Below are positions 41,578 to 51,055 of a stretch of DNA of 64,000 nucleotides, piece after piece. The translations under genes and the position numbers were made by a program. Under the pieces are notes generated by a model. It ran no database searches. It worked only from the letters and a program-made list of their open reading frames with translations, and was not told the DNA's origin. The DNA comes from DASQZK01 sp963809925. Lineage in GTDB: Bacteria; Bacteroidota; Bacteroidia; Bacteroidales; GCA-2748055. The DNA lies in NCBI GenBank assembly GCA_963809925.1, contig CAWELH010000006.1, forward strand, positions 248,001 through 312,000. Direction: 5' to 3'. The stretch's first letter is position 1. The number at the start of each line of letters is the position of its first letter.

Positions 41578-41611
41578 TTTGATCAGGTAGGAGGATATTT
41601 TTCTAATTTTG
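41578..41611 (+). promoter_or_regulatory. promoter of dtd-mazG-deoC
   Basis: TTTG at 41578-41581, 22 nt, then TAATTTTG at 41604-41611, matching TAnnTTTG. The dtd start codon at 41635 is 23 nt downstream. Confidence 0.5.
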
Positions 41612-41634
41612 TCATCCCATGATAAACAGAAGGT

Positions 41635-42087
41635 ATGCGAGCTGTAATTCAAAGAGTATCAAAGGCTTCAATCATCACTGAAAGTGGCCATAAGGATGAT
41701 ATCGGATGCGGACTGCTCGTCCTCGTCGGTATTGAAGCCGGGGATGGTCCGGAGGATATTGACTGGCTGAGCGGAAAAATTAGCCATCTCAGAATATTCA
41801 ATGATGAGAACCATAGTATGAACCGTTCTGTTACTGATATTGACGGGGAGATCATGGTTGTCTCGCAATTTACACTTCATGCAAGCACAAAAAAAGGAAA
41901 CCGCCCATCATGGATGAGAGCCGCAGATCCGGCGATCGCGATACCTTTGTATGAAGATTTTCTCGGGGCGATCGAAGCTGAGACAGGCAAAAGACCAAAG
42001 CACGGCATTTTCGGCGATCACATGGAAGTCAGCCTGGTAAACGATGGCCCCGTGACAATGATCATTGACACAAAAATCAGGGAATAA
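41635..42087 (+). CDS. dtd: D-aminoacyl-tRNA deacylase
   Basis: 150 residues, the standard size. DTD hydrolyses D-amino acids from mischarged tRNA. Family markers are MRAVIQRVSKASI, the active-site SQFTLHA strand and the cross-subunit NDGPVTM loop. Its TAA stop overlaps the mazG start by one base, so the two are coupled. Confidence 0.96.
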   Translation: MRAVIQRVSKASIITESGHKDDIGCGLLVLVGIEAGDGPEDIDWLSGKISHLRIFNDENHSMNRSVTDIDGEIMVVSQFTLHASTKKGNRPSWMRAADPAIAIPLYEDFLGAIEAETGKRPKHGIFGDHMEVSLVNDGPVTMIIDTKIRE

Positions 42088-42416
42088 TGACTATTGAAGA
42101 AGCTCAGAAAACTGTTGACCAGTGGATTAAAACTTACGGAGTCAGATATTTCAGCGAACTGACCAACATGGCCATTCTGACTGAAGAAGTTGGGGAGGTA
42201 GCCAGGATTATCGCCAGGACATATGGTGAACAGTCGGATGGCCAGCATACGAAACCTGCAAGCCTGGGAGATGAGCTTGCCGATGTGTTTTTTGTTCTGT
42301 TATGCCTCGCAAATCAGACAGGCATCGACCTTACCTCCGCATTTATGGAGAATATCGAGAAGAAAACCAAACGGGATTCAAGGCGACACCTTGACAATGA
42401 AAAGATAAAACCATAA
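42087..42416 (+). CDS. MazG-type nucleotide pyrophosphohydrolase
   Basis: 109 residues, a single MazG domain. Metal-binding residues are visible in LTEEVGEVARII (E-x2-E) and LGDELADVFFVLLCLA (E-x2-D). Such small MazG proteins hydrolyse noncanonical or excess NTPs to NMP and pyrophosphate. It overlaps dtd and precedes deoC by 35 nt, forming a house-cleaning and nucleoside salvage cluster. Confidence 0.92.
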   Translation: MTIEEAQKTVDQWIKTYGVRYFSELTNMAILTEEVGEVARIIARTYGEQSDGQHTKPASLGDELADVFFVLLCLANQTGIDLTSAFMENIEKKTKRDSRRHLDNEKIKP

Positions 42417-42451
42417 CCGGAATTGAAATTCACCCTTAGACCAACCTAAAA

Positions 42452-43303
42452 ATGATCGTTCTAGAAGAAAAATATGATCTCGGCGTTAACCAGACTGAGA
42501 TCCAGGAAAAAACGGCAAAAATAGTGTCACGTTCATCCCAGATCAAGGATCGGGAGATTATGAAGCACATTTTCAGCCTGATTGACCTCACCACTCTGGA
42601 TGTCACTGACACCGATGCAAAGGTCCTGAACTATGTGAAAAAAGTAAATCTCCTTCCTTCTAAATTTCCGGAACTTCCAAACGTTGCAGCAATCTGTGTT
42701 TACCCTTGCTTTGTTCCTCTTGTAAAATCGGAACTGCAAGCTCAAAATGTTAAGATCGCCTCTGTAGCCGGATCATTTCCTTCATCCCAGACATTTACGG
42801 ATATCAAGTTACACGAAGTTGAACGCGTACTTGAAGAGGGCGCTGACGAAGTTGATATTGTTATGCCCGTTGGCAAGTTTCTGGAGGGGCGATTCGATTA
42901 TGTATTTAACGAGATCCGGAAAATTAAAGCATTGACAGGGAGCCATCAACTTAAAGTAATCCTTGAAACAGGCGCGTTGAAAGATGCCGGGAAAATACGT
43001 CATGCTTCTCTTCTTTGCCTTGAAGCTGGTGCAGATTTCATCAAAACATCGACAGGTAAAACAGATACGGGTGCAACACCAGAGGCTGTTTTCGTAATGT
43101 GCGAAGCCATCAGGGACTACTACCGGGTAACAGGGAGGCCAGCCGGGATCAAACCAGCAGGAGGAATCTCAGATGCATCCTCGGCGATCAGATATTACCT
43201 TATCGTTAATCAGATCCTTGGAAATGACTGGGTGAAACCCCAGAGGTTCAGGATCGGAGCCAGCAAATTAGCAAATCACTTACTTGGCGAAAAATATTTT
43301 TGA
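42452..43303 (+). CDS. deoC: deoxyribose-phosphate aldolase
   Basis: 283 residues; the N-terminal extension before IDLTTLDVTDTDAKV is usual in the long Bacteroidota form. The enzyme splits 2-deoxyribose-5-phosphate into glyceraldehyde-3-phosphate and acetaldehyde. The Schiff-base lysine K198 is in DFIKTSTGK; the second active-site lysine is in GIKPAGGIS. EVDIVMPVG is the usual acid strand. It is last in the dtd-mazG cluster. Confidence 0.96.
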   Translation: MIVLEEKYDLGVNQTEIQEKTAKIVSRSSQIKDREIMKHIFSLIDLTTLDVTDTDAKVLNYVKKVNLLPSKFPELPNVAAICVYPCFVPLVKSELQAQNVKIASVAGSFPSSQTFTDIKLHEVERVLEEGADEVDIVMPVGKFLEGRFDYVFNEIRKIKALTGSHQLKVILETGALKDAGKIRHASLLCLEAGADFIKTSTGKTDTGATPEAVFVMCEAIRDYYRVTGRPAGIKPAGGISDASSAIRYYLIVNQILGNDWVKPQRFRIGASKLANHLLGEKYF

Positions 43304-43354
43304 ATCACTGTATAACGTTAATTTTTTTAATTTTACCGTCTCATTATCAATGAT

Positions 43355-44161
43355 ATGAATGCAGGTGTAGGGCTTTTTCAAACGGAAACGGACAGCATTC
43401 CTGTGGTGGGTGACTATAAAATGTCAGCCGGTGAAAACCGGGTATTCTACCCGGAAACGCAGTTACGGGACTCTGCTGATAATCACTATTCCCTGAATTC
43501 AAATATCAACCGGCAGCTGACGCCCGACTGGATCCTGTACATTCTTATTGCCCTTCTTCTTGTACTTTCATGGCTCAGACTTACATACAATAAATACATC
43601 GGTCATCTCTTCGAAGCCGCATTCAATTATCAGAGTGCACAGCAAGTATACACCGATCCGGGTATAATCCAAAAGCGTATTTTTCTCCTTTTCAATATCC
43701 TATATTGTATTTCCGGTGGTTTGTATTTATATCTGCTCTTCAGTTTCTTCGGATGGTACCCGGCGGCCTTAAATGGTTATACATTACTCCTTGCAGCAAC
43801 CGGATTTTTATCCTCACTTATGTTGGTACGTGTCATCCTGTTGTCACTCACAGCCCATATTTTTAACCGGCAAAAATTATTCAGAGAATACCTATTTCAT
43901 ACTTTTCTCTATAATAAAATTGCTGGAATTATTGTCCTTCCTTTTATCCTGGGCATTGCATATTCGAAGGGCTTGATCAGTGAGATTTTAATATACGCAA
44001 GTCTTTCAGCGGTTTTCGCCGTATTTATACTACGGCTGTTACGGCTACTTATCTTTATATTTAAGAATGTAGTTTTATTATTTTATTTGATTTTGTACCT
44101 TTGTACCCTTGAAATATTACCTCTATTGGTTATTGCAAGGCTAATTCTTTCTTTGGCGTAG
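43355..44161 (+). CDS. DUF4271 family membrane protein
   Basis: 268 residues. After a soluble N-terminal stretch of about 60 residues there are roughly six hydrophobic segments, the first being ILYILIALLLVLSWLRL. The order DUF4271 then hemD then rnpA is one I recognise from other Bacteroidota genomes. The family has no known function. It precedes hemD by 29 nt and is probably cotranscribed with it. Confidence 0.85.
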   Translation: MNAGVGLFQTETDSIPVVGDYKMSAGENRVFYPETQLRDSADNHYSLNSNINRQLTPDWILYILIALLLVLSWLRLTYNKYIGHLFEAAFNYQSAQQVYTDPGIIQKRIFLLFNILYCISGGLYLYLLFSFFGWYPAALNGYTLLLAATGFLSSLMLVRVILLSLTAHIFNRQKLFREYLFHTFLYNKIAGIIVLPFILGIAYSKGLISEILIYASLSAVFAVFILRLLRLLIFIFKNVVLLFYLILYLCTLEILPLLVIARLILSLA

Positions 44162-44190
44162 GTTAAATAAACCATTTAAGTAGAGAGTCT

Positions 44191-44952
44191 ATGATTAAAA
44201 TCAAGAAAATTTTGGTTTCGCAACCAAAGCCTGAGTCTGACAAATCCCCTTATTTCGAACTGGCGGAAAATAATAATGTTCGAATTGATTTCAGACCTTT
44301 CATACAGGTCGAGGGCATTTCGGTTAAGGAGTTCAGGAAATCAAGAATTGATCTACTCGTCCACTCTGCGGTGATTTTCACCAGCAAGCATGCCATTGAC
44401 AACTTTTTCCGGGTATCCGAAGAAATGCGTCTTGTCGTGCCTGATTCAATGAAATATTTTTGCATTTCAGAAGCCACGGCGTTTTACCTGCAAAAATATA
44501 TTGTGTATCGTAAACGAAAAATTTTTTACAGCTGTACCGGAACATTTCCGGATCTCTTAGAGCAGATTCTTAAGCATAAAGATGAAAAGTTTCTTTTACC
44601 GGTATCGGATGCTCACAAAGAAGAAATTCCGAATTACCTGGACAAACACAAGATCAAGTACACCCGAGCGGTGCTTTATCGTACAGTAAGCAGCGATCTT
44701 TCAGATCTGGCTGACGTCAACTACGACATTCTGGTGTTCTACAGCCCTTCCGGGATTTTGTCCTTATTAAAGAACTTTCCGGATTTCAAGCAGAATGACA
44801 CAAAAATTGCATCTTTCGGCACAAAAACGGCCAAAGCCGTTACCGATGCTGGTTTGCGGCTTGATATCCAGGCTCCAATGCCGGAAGCTCCATCAATGAC
44901 CATGGCTCTCGAGCTTTTTATCCGGGAGTTCAACAAAAACGGTAAAAAGTAA
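44191..44952 (+). CDS. hemD: uroporphyrinogen-III synthase family protein
   Basis: 253 residues. Two Rossmann-like domains linked by strands, with the usual weak conservation: ILVSQPKPESDKSPYFELAE at the N-terminus, VIFTSKHAIDNFF, and the second-domain YDILVFYSPSGILSLL. HemD cyclises hydroxymethylbilane in heme synthesis. The family is divergent, so activity is inferred from fold and genomic context. It ends in a strong hairpin terminator. Confidence 0.85.
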   Translation: MIKIKKILVSQPKPESDKSPYFELAENNNVRIDFRPFIQVEGISVKEFRKSRIDLLVHSAVIFTSKHAIDNFFRVSEEMRLVVPDSMKYFCISEATAFYLQKYIVYRKRKIFYSCTGTFPDLLEQILKHKDEKFLLPVSDAHKEEIPNYLDKHKIKYTRAVLYRTVSSDLSDLADVNYDILVFYSPSGILSLLKNFPDFKQNDTKIASFGTKTAKAVTDAGLRLDIQAPMPEAPSMTMALELFIREFNKNGKK

Positions 44953-44975
44953 TTTTTTAAATCAACAGTATTTAC

Positions 44976-45018
44976 CCCCGGATGCGTTAAATTTGCTGAA
45001 TACCATCCGGGGTTTTTT
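44976..45018 (+). terminator. intrinsic terminator of hemD abutting the rnpA start codon
   Basis: CCCCGGATG (44976-44984) pairs perfectly with CATCCGGGG (45004-45012) around a 19-nt loop, followed by six T (45013-45018). The next three bases are the rnpA ATG. Long loop but strong G-C stem. Confidence 0.75.
44988..44995 (+). promoter_or_regulatory. -7 element of rnpA inside the terminator loop
   Basis: TAAATTTG, a full match to TAnnTTTG, lies in the loop of the hemD terminator. Transcription would begin near 45002, at the edge of the right arm, so the rnpA message would lack the left arm and escape the hairpin. A good -33 TTG is not present. Confidence 0.45.
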
Positions 45019-45405
45019 ATGCCTTTAAATTCCTTCCATAAAACTGAACGACTGAAAAGTTTCAAGCGAATCTCAGAGCTTTTCGAGTCGGGTCATTCCT
45101 ATGCAGCCTTTCCTGTAAAGGTTCTCTGGCAGTACCGTACCACGGATGTATATATCCCGGTGAAAGCCGGTTTTACGGTTCCCAAAAGGAACTTCAGGAA
45201 AGCCGTCCAAAGGAATCTCCTTAAGCGACGCATGAAAGAAGCTTTCCGGCTTAACCGATCCGGGCTTACTGCGACTTGTTCAAGTAGTGGCACCGCCATT
45301 GATCTGATGTTTATTTATGTCTCCGGTCGGAAGGAACCCTACGATTATATTGAAGAAAGCGTTAAAACTTTGTTATCAAAAATCCGTAAGGAAGTGAATA
45401 AATGA
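45019..45405 (+). CDS. rnpA: ribonuclease P protein component
   Basis: 128 residues. RnpA assists the RNase P RNA in maturing tRNA 5' ends. Hallmarks: HKTERLKSFKRISELFESG, GFTVPKRNFRKAV, and the basic RNXXR-type helix QRNLLKRRMKEAFRLNR. The start codon directly follows a T-tract; no in-frame start exists upstream. rpmH is not adjacent, as is usual in this phylum. Confidence 0.94.
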   Translation: MPLNSFHKTERLKSFKRISELFESGHSYAAFPVKVLWQYRTTDVYIPVKAGFTVPKRNFRKAVQRNLLKRRMKEAFRLNRSGLTATCSSSGTAIDLMFIYVSGRKEPYDYIEESVKTLLSKIRKEVNK

Positions 45406-45430
45406 CCGGTTTTGATTGTGGGAAAATAGT

Positions 45431-45438
45431 TACATTTG
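45431..45438 (+). promoter_or_regulatory. -7 element for the alpha-2-macroglobulin gene
   Basis: TACATTTG, matching TAnnTTTG, 28 nt before the start codon. A TTTG at 45411-45414 is 16 nt upstream, a shorter spacer than usual. Confidence 0.45.
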
Positions 45439-45466
45439 AAATAATGTACCATCAATCCTCTCAATC

Positions 45467-48400
45467 ATGAACCAAAAACTACAGGAAATTATTCTTCTCC
45501 TTTTTTCATCCTTCATTCTTTTTACACAATGTCACCGGCAAAAACAGAACGGCAATGTTATTCTGCAGTCAGAATACAACGCCAGTATTGCCGCATTTAC
45601 CTCGGGAATTATTTCAAATGAATCGACCATTAGGGTCCGGCTTTCCTCCGATTATCCCGGTGACATTGCACCGAACGCTCCTATTTCGGAAAAGATTTTC
45701 CGTTTTGAGCCTGACATTTCCGGAAATTCCTACTGGCTTGATAACCGGACAATTGAATACCGCCCGGAAAACAGGCTGCCATCGGGTACAAATTACCAGG
45801 CAGTCTTTATGATTGACAAGCTATTCCCGGAAAAAAAGAAAGACAACAGGTTTGAGTTCACCTTTAGTACTATCCCGCTGAATATTGATGTTGAATTCTC
45901 TGGTATGAGACCTTACGAGCGGTATGATCTATCACGTAACAGAATTGAGGGCCAGGTAAGAGCCACCGACAAGATAAATGCTTCCGACATTGAAAACCTT
46001 ATTGTAGCCTCCGAAAACAACAGGATCCTTCCTGTGAGCTGGGATCATGGTGACGACGGAATAACTCATAGCTTCACCATAGACAGTATACGGCGGACAG
46101 AGAAAAACGAAATTGTGTCGATTTCATGGGATGGAAAACGGGCCGGCATGAATGTCACTGGAGAAAGACAGTATGAAGTGCCCTCACTAGGAAGTTTTGT
46201 TCTTATGGACCATCAGATCATCCAGCAACCGGAACAGCATATTGTTCTGCGGTTTTCCGATCCTATTCTTAGTACACAATCTCTGGAGGGATTGATATCC
46301 CTTTCGAACAACGCTGATTTGAAATTTACCGTTACCGACAATGAAATCCACGCTTATCCCATCGTGCGACAGTACGGTAGTCTAAACCTATCCATTTCCC
46401 CCGGCATTAAAAATGTGCTGGGTTTCAAATACCAGGTATCTCAAACGCTTACACTTAAATTCCAGGATCTAAAACCGGCCATCAGGCTTATTGGCGACGG
46501 TGTGATTATTCCTGAATCAGAAGGTCTGCTCTTCCCCTTTGAAGCTGTAAACCTGAAGGCGGTGGATGTCAGGATCATTAAAATCTTCGAAGATAATATT
46601 GCACAGTTCCTTCAGGTAAATAACCTGGAGGGCGGGAATGAGCTCAGCAGAGCCGGAAGGCTAATCCTTAAAAAAACTGTTAACCTTATCCCCGAACACC
46701 CTATAAATTTCGGAGAATGGAATGCCTTTTCACTCGACCTCAGCCAACTTATTAAAGCAGATCCTGGAGCCATCTACCGTGTTGAACTGAGCTTCAGCAG
46801 GCAACAATCCCTTTACCCTTGCGGCGAAACCTCCGAAACTACGGAAGATCTTACCAGAAATGAAAAAAGTTTTGAGACATTGGATGAGTCAGATCTTGCC
46901 TATTGGGATTCTCCGAACATTTATGACGACTATGATTATGAATCCTTTAACTGGAATGAACGTGATGATCCCTGTACTGACTCCTACTACAGGTATTATG
47001 AGAGGACGAAAGCGAGAAATGTTCTGGCTTCGAACCTGGGCATCATCGCTAAGCAGGGGGAAGACAATTCCATGCTTTTTGTCGTGACGGATCTCCGCAC
47101 GGCAGAACCGCTAAAAGATGTACGGCTCGACATTGTAAATTTTCAAAATCAGATCATTGGCTCGCTGAATACCGACAACCAGGGTACCGCAACTTTTCGA
47201 CCGGATCATATCCCCTTCCTTCTCATTGCCCGAAAGGATGACCAACGTGGGTACCTCCGTCTTGATCAGAGTTCCGCTATCTCACTCAGCCAGTTTGATG
47301 TGGCGGGTTCCCGCACCGAAAAAGGAGTAAAAGGTTTTATCTATGGTGAACGCGGAGTGTGGAGACCGGGTGATACATTGCATCTCTCATTTATTTTGGA
47401 GGATAAATTCAATGCCGTTCCGGACGATCATCCGGTGGTGTTTGAACTCACAGATCCGACTGGAAAAATGAGGAAAAAAATTACCCGGACAGCCGGCATG
47501 AATGGATGTTATTCTTTTCCTGTAAGTACCAGTCCGGATGATCCGACGGGTTTATGGGGAGCACGGATCAGCATTGGAGGGTTGAAATTTTATAAGTCCC
47601 TCAGAATTGAAACGGTGAAGCCAAACAGGTTAAAAATCGATCTCAGCTTCGGAGGAGACGTGATCCCTTCAAAAACGAGTACGGTAAGGGGAAAGCTTGA
47701 TGTTAAATGGCTGCATGGTGCTATCGCAAAGAAAATGAAAGCCAGGATTGACGTCAATTATACAAACCGAAACACTGCATTTGAAGGATTCAAGGACTAT
47801 ACGTTCAAGGATATTTCGAAGTCGTTTGATCCCGTTGAGAATGTAATTTTCGAAGGAAAAACAAACGATAAGGGAGAGGCAGAATTTACTCCGGATCTCG
47901 ATCTGCAGGGGCAGTCGCCCGGAATGTTAAACGCCATTTTCACGACACGGGTTTTTGAGCAGGGTGGGGACTTTAGCATTAACCGGTTTTCAATGCCCTA
48001 TTCCCCCTACCCCTTTTACATTGGTTTGAAGGCTCCAGAAGGAGACCGGTATGGGATGCTACTTACCGATATGCCACAGACTTTCAATATCGTATCCGTT
48101 ACAGAGGAAGGAAAACCGGTGATGAGAAAAAATCTGGATGTCAGAATATACAAGCTCAACTGGCGTTGGTGGTGGCATTCATCGAATGAGAACCTGGCTT
48201 CTTTCTCAGGGAATTCTTCACATAAGGCTGTCTTCAGCACAAAAGTAAATACAGATGCTACAGGTAAAGGCTTGTTCCGTTTCAGGATCAATTCTCCCGA
48301 TTGGGGGAGGTTTCTTGTAATGGTCACTGATTCGGATGGCGGCCATTCTGTGAGCAAAATTGTTTATTTTGACTGGCCGGGGTATTCAGGAAGAGCTTCA

Positions 48401-51052
48401 AGGAATGATCCACAGGCTGCCAGTATCCTGCCGTTCAGCGCAGACAAGAATAAATATGATGTGGGTGAAACCGCAAAAATTACCATCCCGACGAGCTCAA
48501 CGGGCCGTATCTTTCTCAGCATTGAAAGCGGAACGAAGGTCATCGAGCATTACTGGCTGGAAGCCAATGGTAGTGAAACAACGTTTAGTTTTACCGTTAC
48601 CGGGGAAATGACGCCAAATGTTTATATTAATGTGTCTCTTCTACAGCCTCATGCACAAACGAAAAACGATTTGCCCATCAGGATGTACGGTGTCATTCCG
48701 CTACTGGTCGAGGACCCGCTGACCCACCTTTACCCCGAAATAAAAATTCAGGACGTTCTCCGGCCAGAGACTGAAACAACAGTAATCGTGAAAGAAAAAT
48801 CCGGACGTGCCATGACATATACACTAGCTTTAGTTGATGAGGGCCTGCTTGATCTTACAAATTTCAGCACGCCTGATCCGTGGCATCATTTTTATGCACG
48901 TGAAGCCCTGGGTGTTAAAACTTTTGATTTATACAACCTTGTACTTGGTGCTTTTGGCGGCAGGATCGACGGTATCTTCAGTATTGGCGGTGATGAGGAC
49001 AACAATGCCCGGAATCCGCAGAAAAGGGCAAACCGTTTCCCGCCAGTTGTAAAATATCTTGGTCCTTTCCATCTCGATGCCGGCAGGGAAAATATGCACC
49101 GTATCTTCATTCCCAATTATGTAGGCTCTGTCAGAACCATGATCGTGGCTGAAGATGATGGTGCTTACGGGAGTTCTGAAACTGCCACACCGGTGAGGAA
49201 ACCATTGATGGTCATCACTTCACTTCCCCGGGTACTCGGCCCTGCAGAAGAAGTCAGTCTGCCAGTCACGGTTTTCGCAATGGAAGATAATGTCAGGGAC
49301 GTCTCTATTTCCATTGAGGCAGACAAAATCTTTGATATTCCGGAAAAAAACCGGCAGGTACATTTTGACAGCAATGGGGAGCAGACCTTCGACTTTCAAG
49401 TGAAGGTAAAGGAAACGAATGGCATCGGTAAAATCAGGGTCAGCGTCAAATCCGGAAGTGAAACAGCATCCTATGAAACCGAACTTGAAGTGCGCTCACC
49501 GAATCCTGAAGTCACGAATTTTGTTTATGGTGCTATCGATCCGGGTGAAAGATGGACCAAGGATTTTACGCTTCCAGGTATGGCCACTACAAACAAAGGA
49601 GTGCTTGAAGTTTCATCCATTCCACCCATGGATTTTGGCAGGCGACTAAAATACCTGTTGCAATACCCCCATGGCTGTGTGGAGCAGGTGACATCGGCGG
49701 CGTTTCCCCAGTTATATCTTGAGAATGTTGTGGATGTAAGCAACTGGAATAAGCAGATCACAACAGACAACATCAATGCTGCAATCAGTAAACTTGGAAA
49801 ATTCATTGTTTCTTCAGGTGGATTTGGATACTGGCCAACATCAGGGACAGAAAATGAATGGGCAACGAATTATGCGGGACATTTCCTGCTGGAAGCACGT
49901 CACCACGGCTTTGAAGTGCCGGAATCCTGGATAACTAACTGGTTAAGATACCAACGAAAAACATCTAGGAATTGGCGTGAAGTTAAAAATCAGGGCACCT
50001 GGGAAAGGCATCAGCGTGAGTTGATACAGGCGTACCGGCTTTATACTCTGGCTGTTGGGGGACAGCCTGAAATGGGCGCAATGAACAGACTTCGGGAGAC
50101 GCCAAACCTTTATAATATCGCAAAATGGAGGCTTGCGTCTGCCTACGTTCTGGCAGGGCAGAGGGAAGTAGCTGTCGGAATGGTACATTCTGTTACTACA
50201 GATGTTGATATAATATATAATACAGACTATACTTTCGGTTCCGGGCTGCGTGATAAGGCGATGATCCTTGAAACTATGAGCCTTCTCGGCTATCGTGATG
50301 AAGCGGTACCGGTCATCCAAAATATATCCGGGCAGCTGAGTAGCGGGAGATGGTACAGTACGCAGTCAACTGCTTATGCCCTTCTTGCGGTTTCAGAATA
50401 CCTGGGTGGTAATAAAACGAGCAGTGAACTGAGCTATGACTTCAGCTTCGGCACTGAAAAACAACAGCATGCAGCTACAAATTTCCCGGTATCTGAAGTC
50501 CGGAAAGAATTTGGAAAAAAGGAAAAAGAGACCCTGCTTGTAAATAACCGGGGGAATGGGATGGTCTTTGTCAGGCTCACCCTCAGCGGCATACCGCTGG
50601 CAGGCCGTGAGGAAGCCAGCGCCAGCAACCTGGGACTCAATGTAGAATACCATACTTTGGATGGAAAGCTCTTAAATGTCGATCGGCTGGAACAAGGCAC
50701 CGACTTTTTCGTGGTTGTGTCCATATCCAATCCCGGAACACTTGGCTATTATAAAAACCTTGCCCTGACACAGCTATTTCCTTCGGGGTGGGAGATTCAA
50801 AATAATCGAATGTTTGAATCAAACCTGGGCGATTACGATCAGCCTGATTACCAAGATATAAGAGATGACCGGGTATACACCTACTTTAGCCTCGGCAGGG
50901 GACTGTCGAAACACTTTGCAATTAAACTCACAGCAACCTACAAAGGCAGGTTTTATCTTCCGGGAGTGGTATGTGGTGCAATGTACGATAACGACATTAG
51001 TGCGCTCGTTCCGGGGAAATGGATAGAGGTTATCGGTGCAGGTGAAAAGTAA
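45467..51052 (+). CDS. giant alpha-2-macroglobulin lipoprotein with thioester motif
   Basis: 1861 residues. The N-terminal signal ends with C22 (FTQC, a relaxed lipobox), so it is probably lipid-anchored. The order is macroglobulin-like beta domains, the MG2 start IYGERGVWRPGDTLHLSF (about 625), a bait-region-like part near 1000-1050, the alpha-2-macroglobulin core (TYTLALVDEGLLDLTNF), then the thioester domain with YPHGCVEQVTS, where C1404 and the Gln form the reactive bond, and receptor-binding-like C-terminal domains. Bacterial homologues trap attacking proteases in the periplasm. In many proteobacteria this gene pairs with pbpC; here pbpC follows 3.4 kb later. Confidence 0.93.
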   Translation: MNQKLQEIILLLFSSFILFTQCHRQKQNGNVILQSEYNASIAAFTSGIISNESTIRVRLSSDYPGDIAPNAPISEKIFRFEPDISGNSYWLDNRTIEYRPENRLPSGTNYQAVFMIDKLFPEKKKDNRFEFTFSTIPLNIDVEFSGMRPYERYDLSRNRIEGQVRATDKINASDIENLIVASENNRILPVSWDHGDDGITHSFTIDSIRRTEKNEIVSISWDGKRAGMNVTGERQYEVPSLGSFVLMDHQIIQQPEQHIVLRFSDPILSTQSLEGLISLSNNADLKFTVTDNEIHAYPIVRQYGSLNLSISPGIKNVLGFKYQVSQTLTLKFQDLKPAIRLIGDGVIIPESEGLLFPFEAVNLKAVDVRIIKIFEDNIAQFLQVNNLEGGNELSRAGRLILKKTVNLIPEHPINFGEWNAFSLDLSQLIKADPGAIYRVELSFSRQQSLYPCGETSETTEDLTRNEKSFETLDESDLAYWDSPNIYDDYDYESFNWNERDDPCTDSYYRYYERTKARNVLASNLGIIAKQGEDNSMLFVVTDLRTAEPLKDVRLDIVNFQNQIIGSLNTDNQGTATFRPDHIPFLLIARKDDQRGYLRLDQSSAISLSQFDVAGSRTEKGVKGFIYGERGVWRPGDTLHLSFILEDKFNAVPDDHPVVFELTDPTGKMRKKITRTAGMNGCYSFPVSTSPDDPTGLWGARISIGGLKFYKSLRIETVKPNRLKIDLSFGGDVIPSKTSTVRGKLDVKWLHGAIAKKMKARIDVNYTNRNTAFEGFKDYTFKDISKSFDPVENVIFEGKTNDKGEAEFTPDLDLQGQSPGMLNAIFTTRVFEQGGDFSINRFSMPYSPYPFYIGLKAPEGDRYGMLLTDMPQTFNIVSVTEEGKPVMRKNLDVRIYKLNWRWWWHSSNENLASFSGNSSHKAVFSTKVNTDATGKGLFRFRINSPDWGRFLVMVTDSDGGHSVSKIVYFDWPGYSGRASRNDPQAASILPFSADKNKYDVGETAKITIPTSSTGRIFLSIESGTKVIEHYWLEANGSETTFSFTVTGEMTPNVYINVSLLQPHAQTKNDLPIRMYGVIPLLVEDPLTHLYPEIKIQDVLRPETETTVIVKEKSGRAMTYTLALVDEGLLDLTNFSTPDPWHHFYAREALGVKTFDLYNLVLGAFGGRIDGIFSIGGDEDNNARNPQKRANRFPPVVKYLGPFHLDAGRENMHRIFIPNYVGSVRTMIVAEDDGAYGSSETATPVRKPLMVITSLPRVLGPAEEVSLPVTVFAMEDNVRDVSISIEADKIFDIPEKNRQVHFDSNGEQTFDFQVKVKETNGIGKIRVSVKSGSETASYETELEVRSPNPEVTNFVYGAIDPGERWTKDFTLPGMATTNKGVLEVSSIPPMDFGRRLKYLLQYPHGCVEQVTSAAFPQLYLENVVDVSNWNKQITTDNINAAISKLGKFIVSSGGFGYWPTSGTENEWATNYAGHFLLEARHHGFEVPESWITNWLRYQRKTSRNWREVKNQGTWERHQRELIQAYRLYTLAVGGQPEMGAMNRLRETPNLYNIAKWRLASAYVLAGQREVAVGMVHSVTTDVDIIYNTDYTFGSGLRDKAMILETMSLLGYRDEAVPVIQNISGQLSSGRWYSTQSTAYALLAVSEYLGGNKTSSELSYDFSFGTEKQQHAATNFPVSEVRKEFGKKEKETLLVNNRGNGMVFVRLTLSGIPLAGREEASASNLGLNVEYHTLDGKLLNVDRLEQGTDFFVVVSISNPGTLGYYKNLALTQLFPSGWEIQNNRMFESNLGDYDQPDYQDIRDDRVYTYFSLGRGLSKHFAIKLTATYKGRFYLPGVVCGAMYDNDISALVPGKWIEVIGAGEK

Positions 51053-51055
51053 ATT

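Noticed and set aside
44096..44103. TACCTTTG as a hemD promoter
   Set aside because: Lies inside the DUF4271 coding region, 88 nt before hemD, without a -33 TTG at the right distance.
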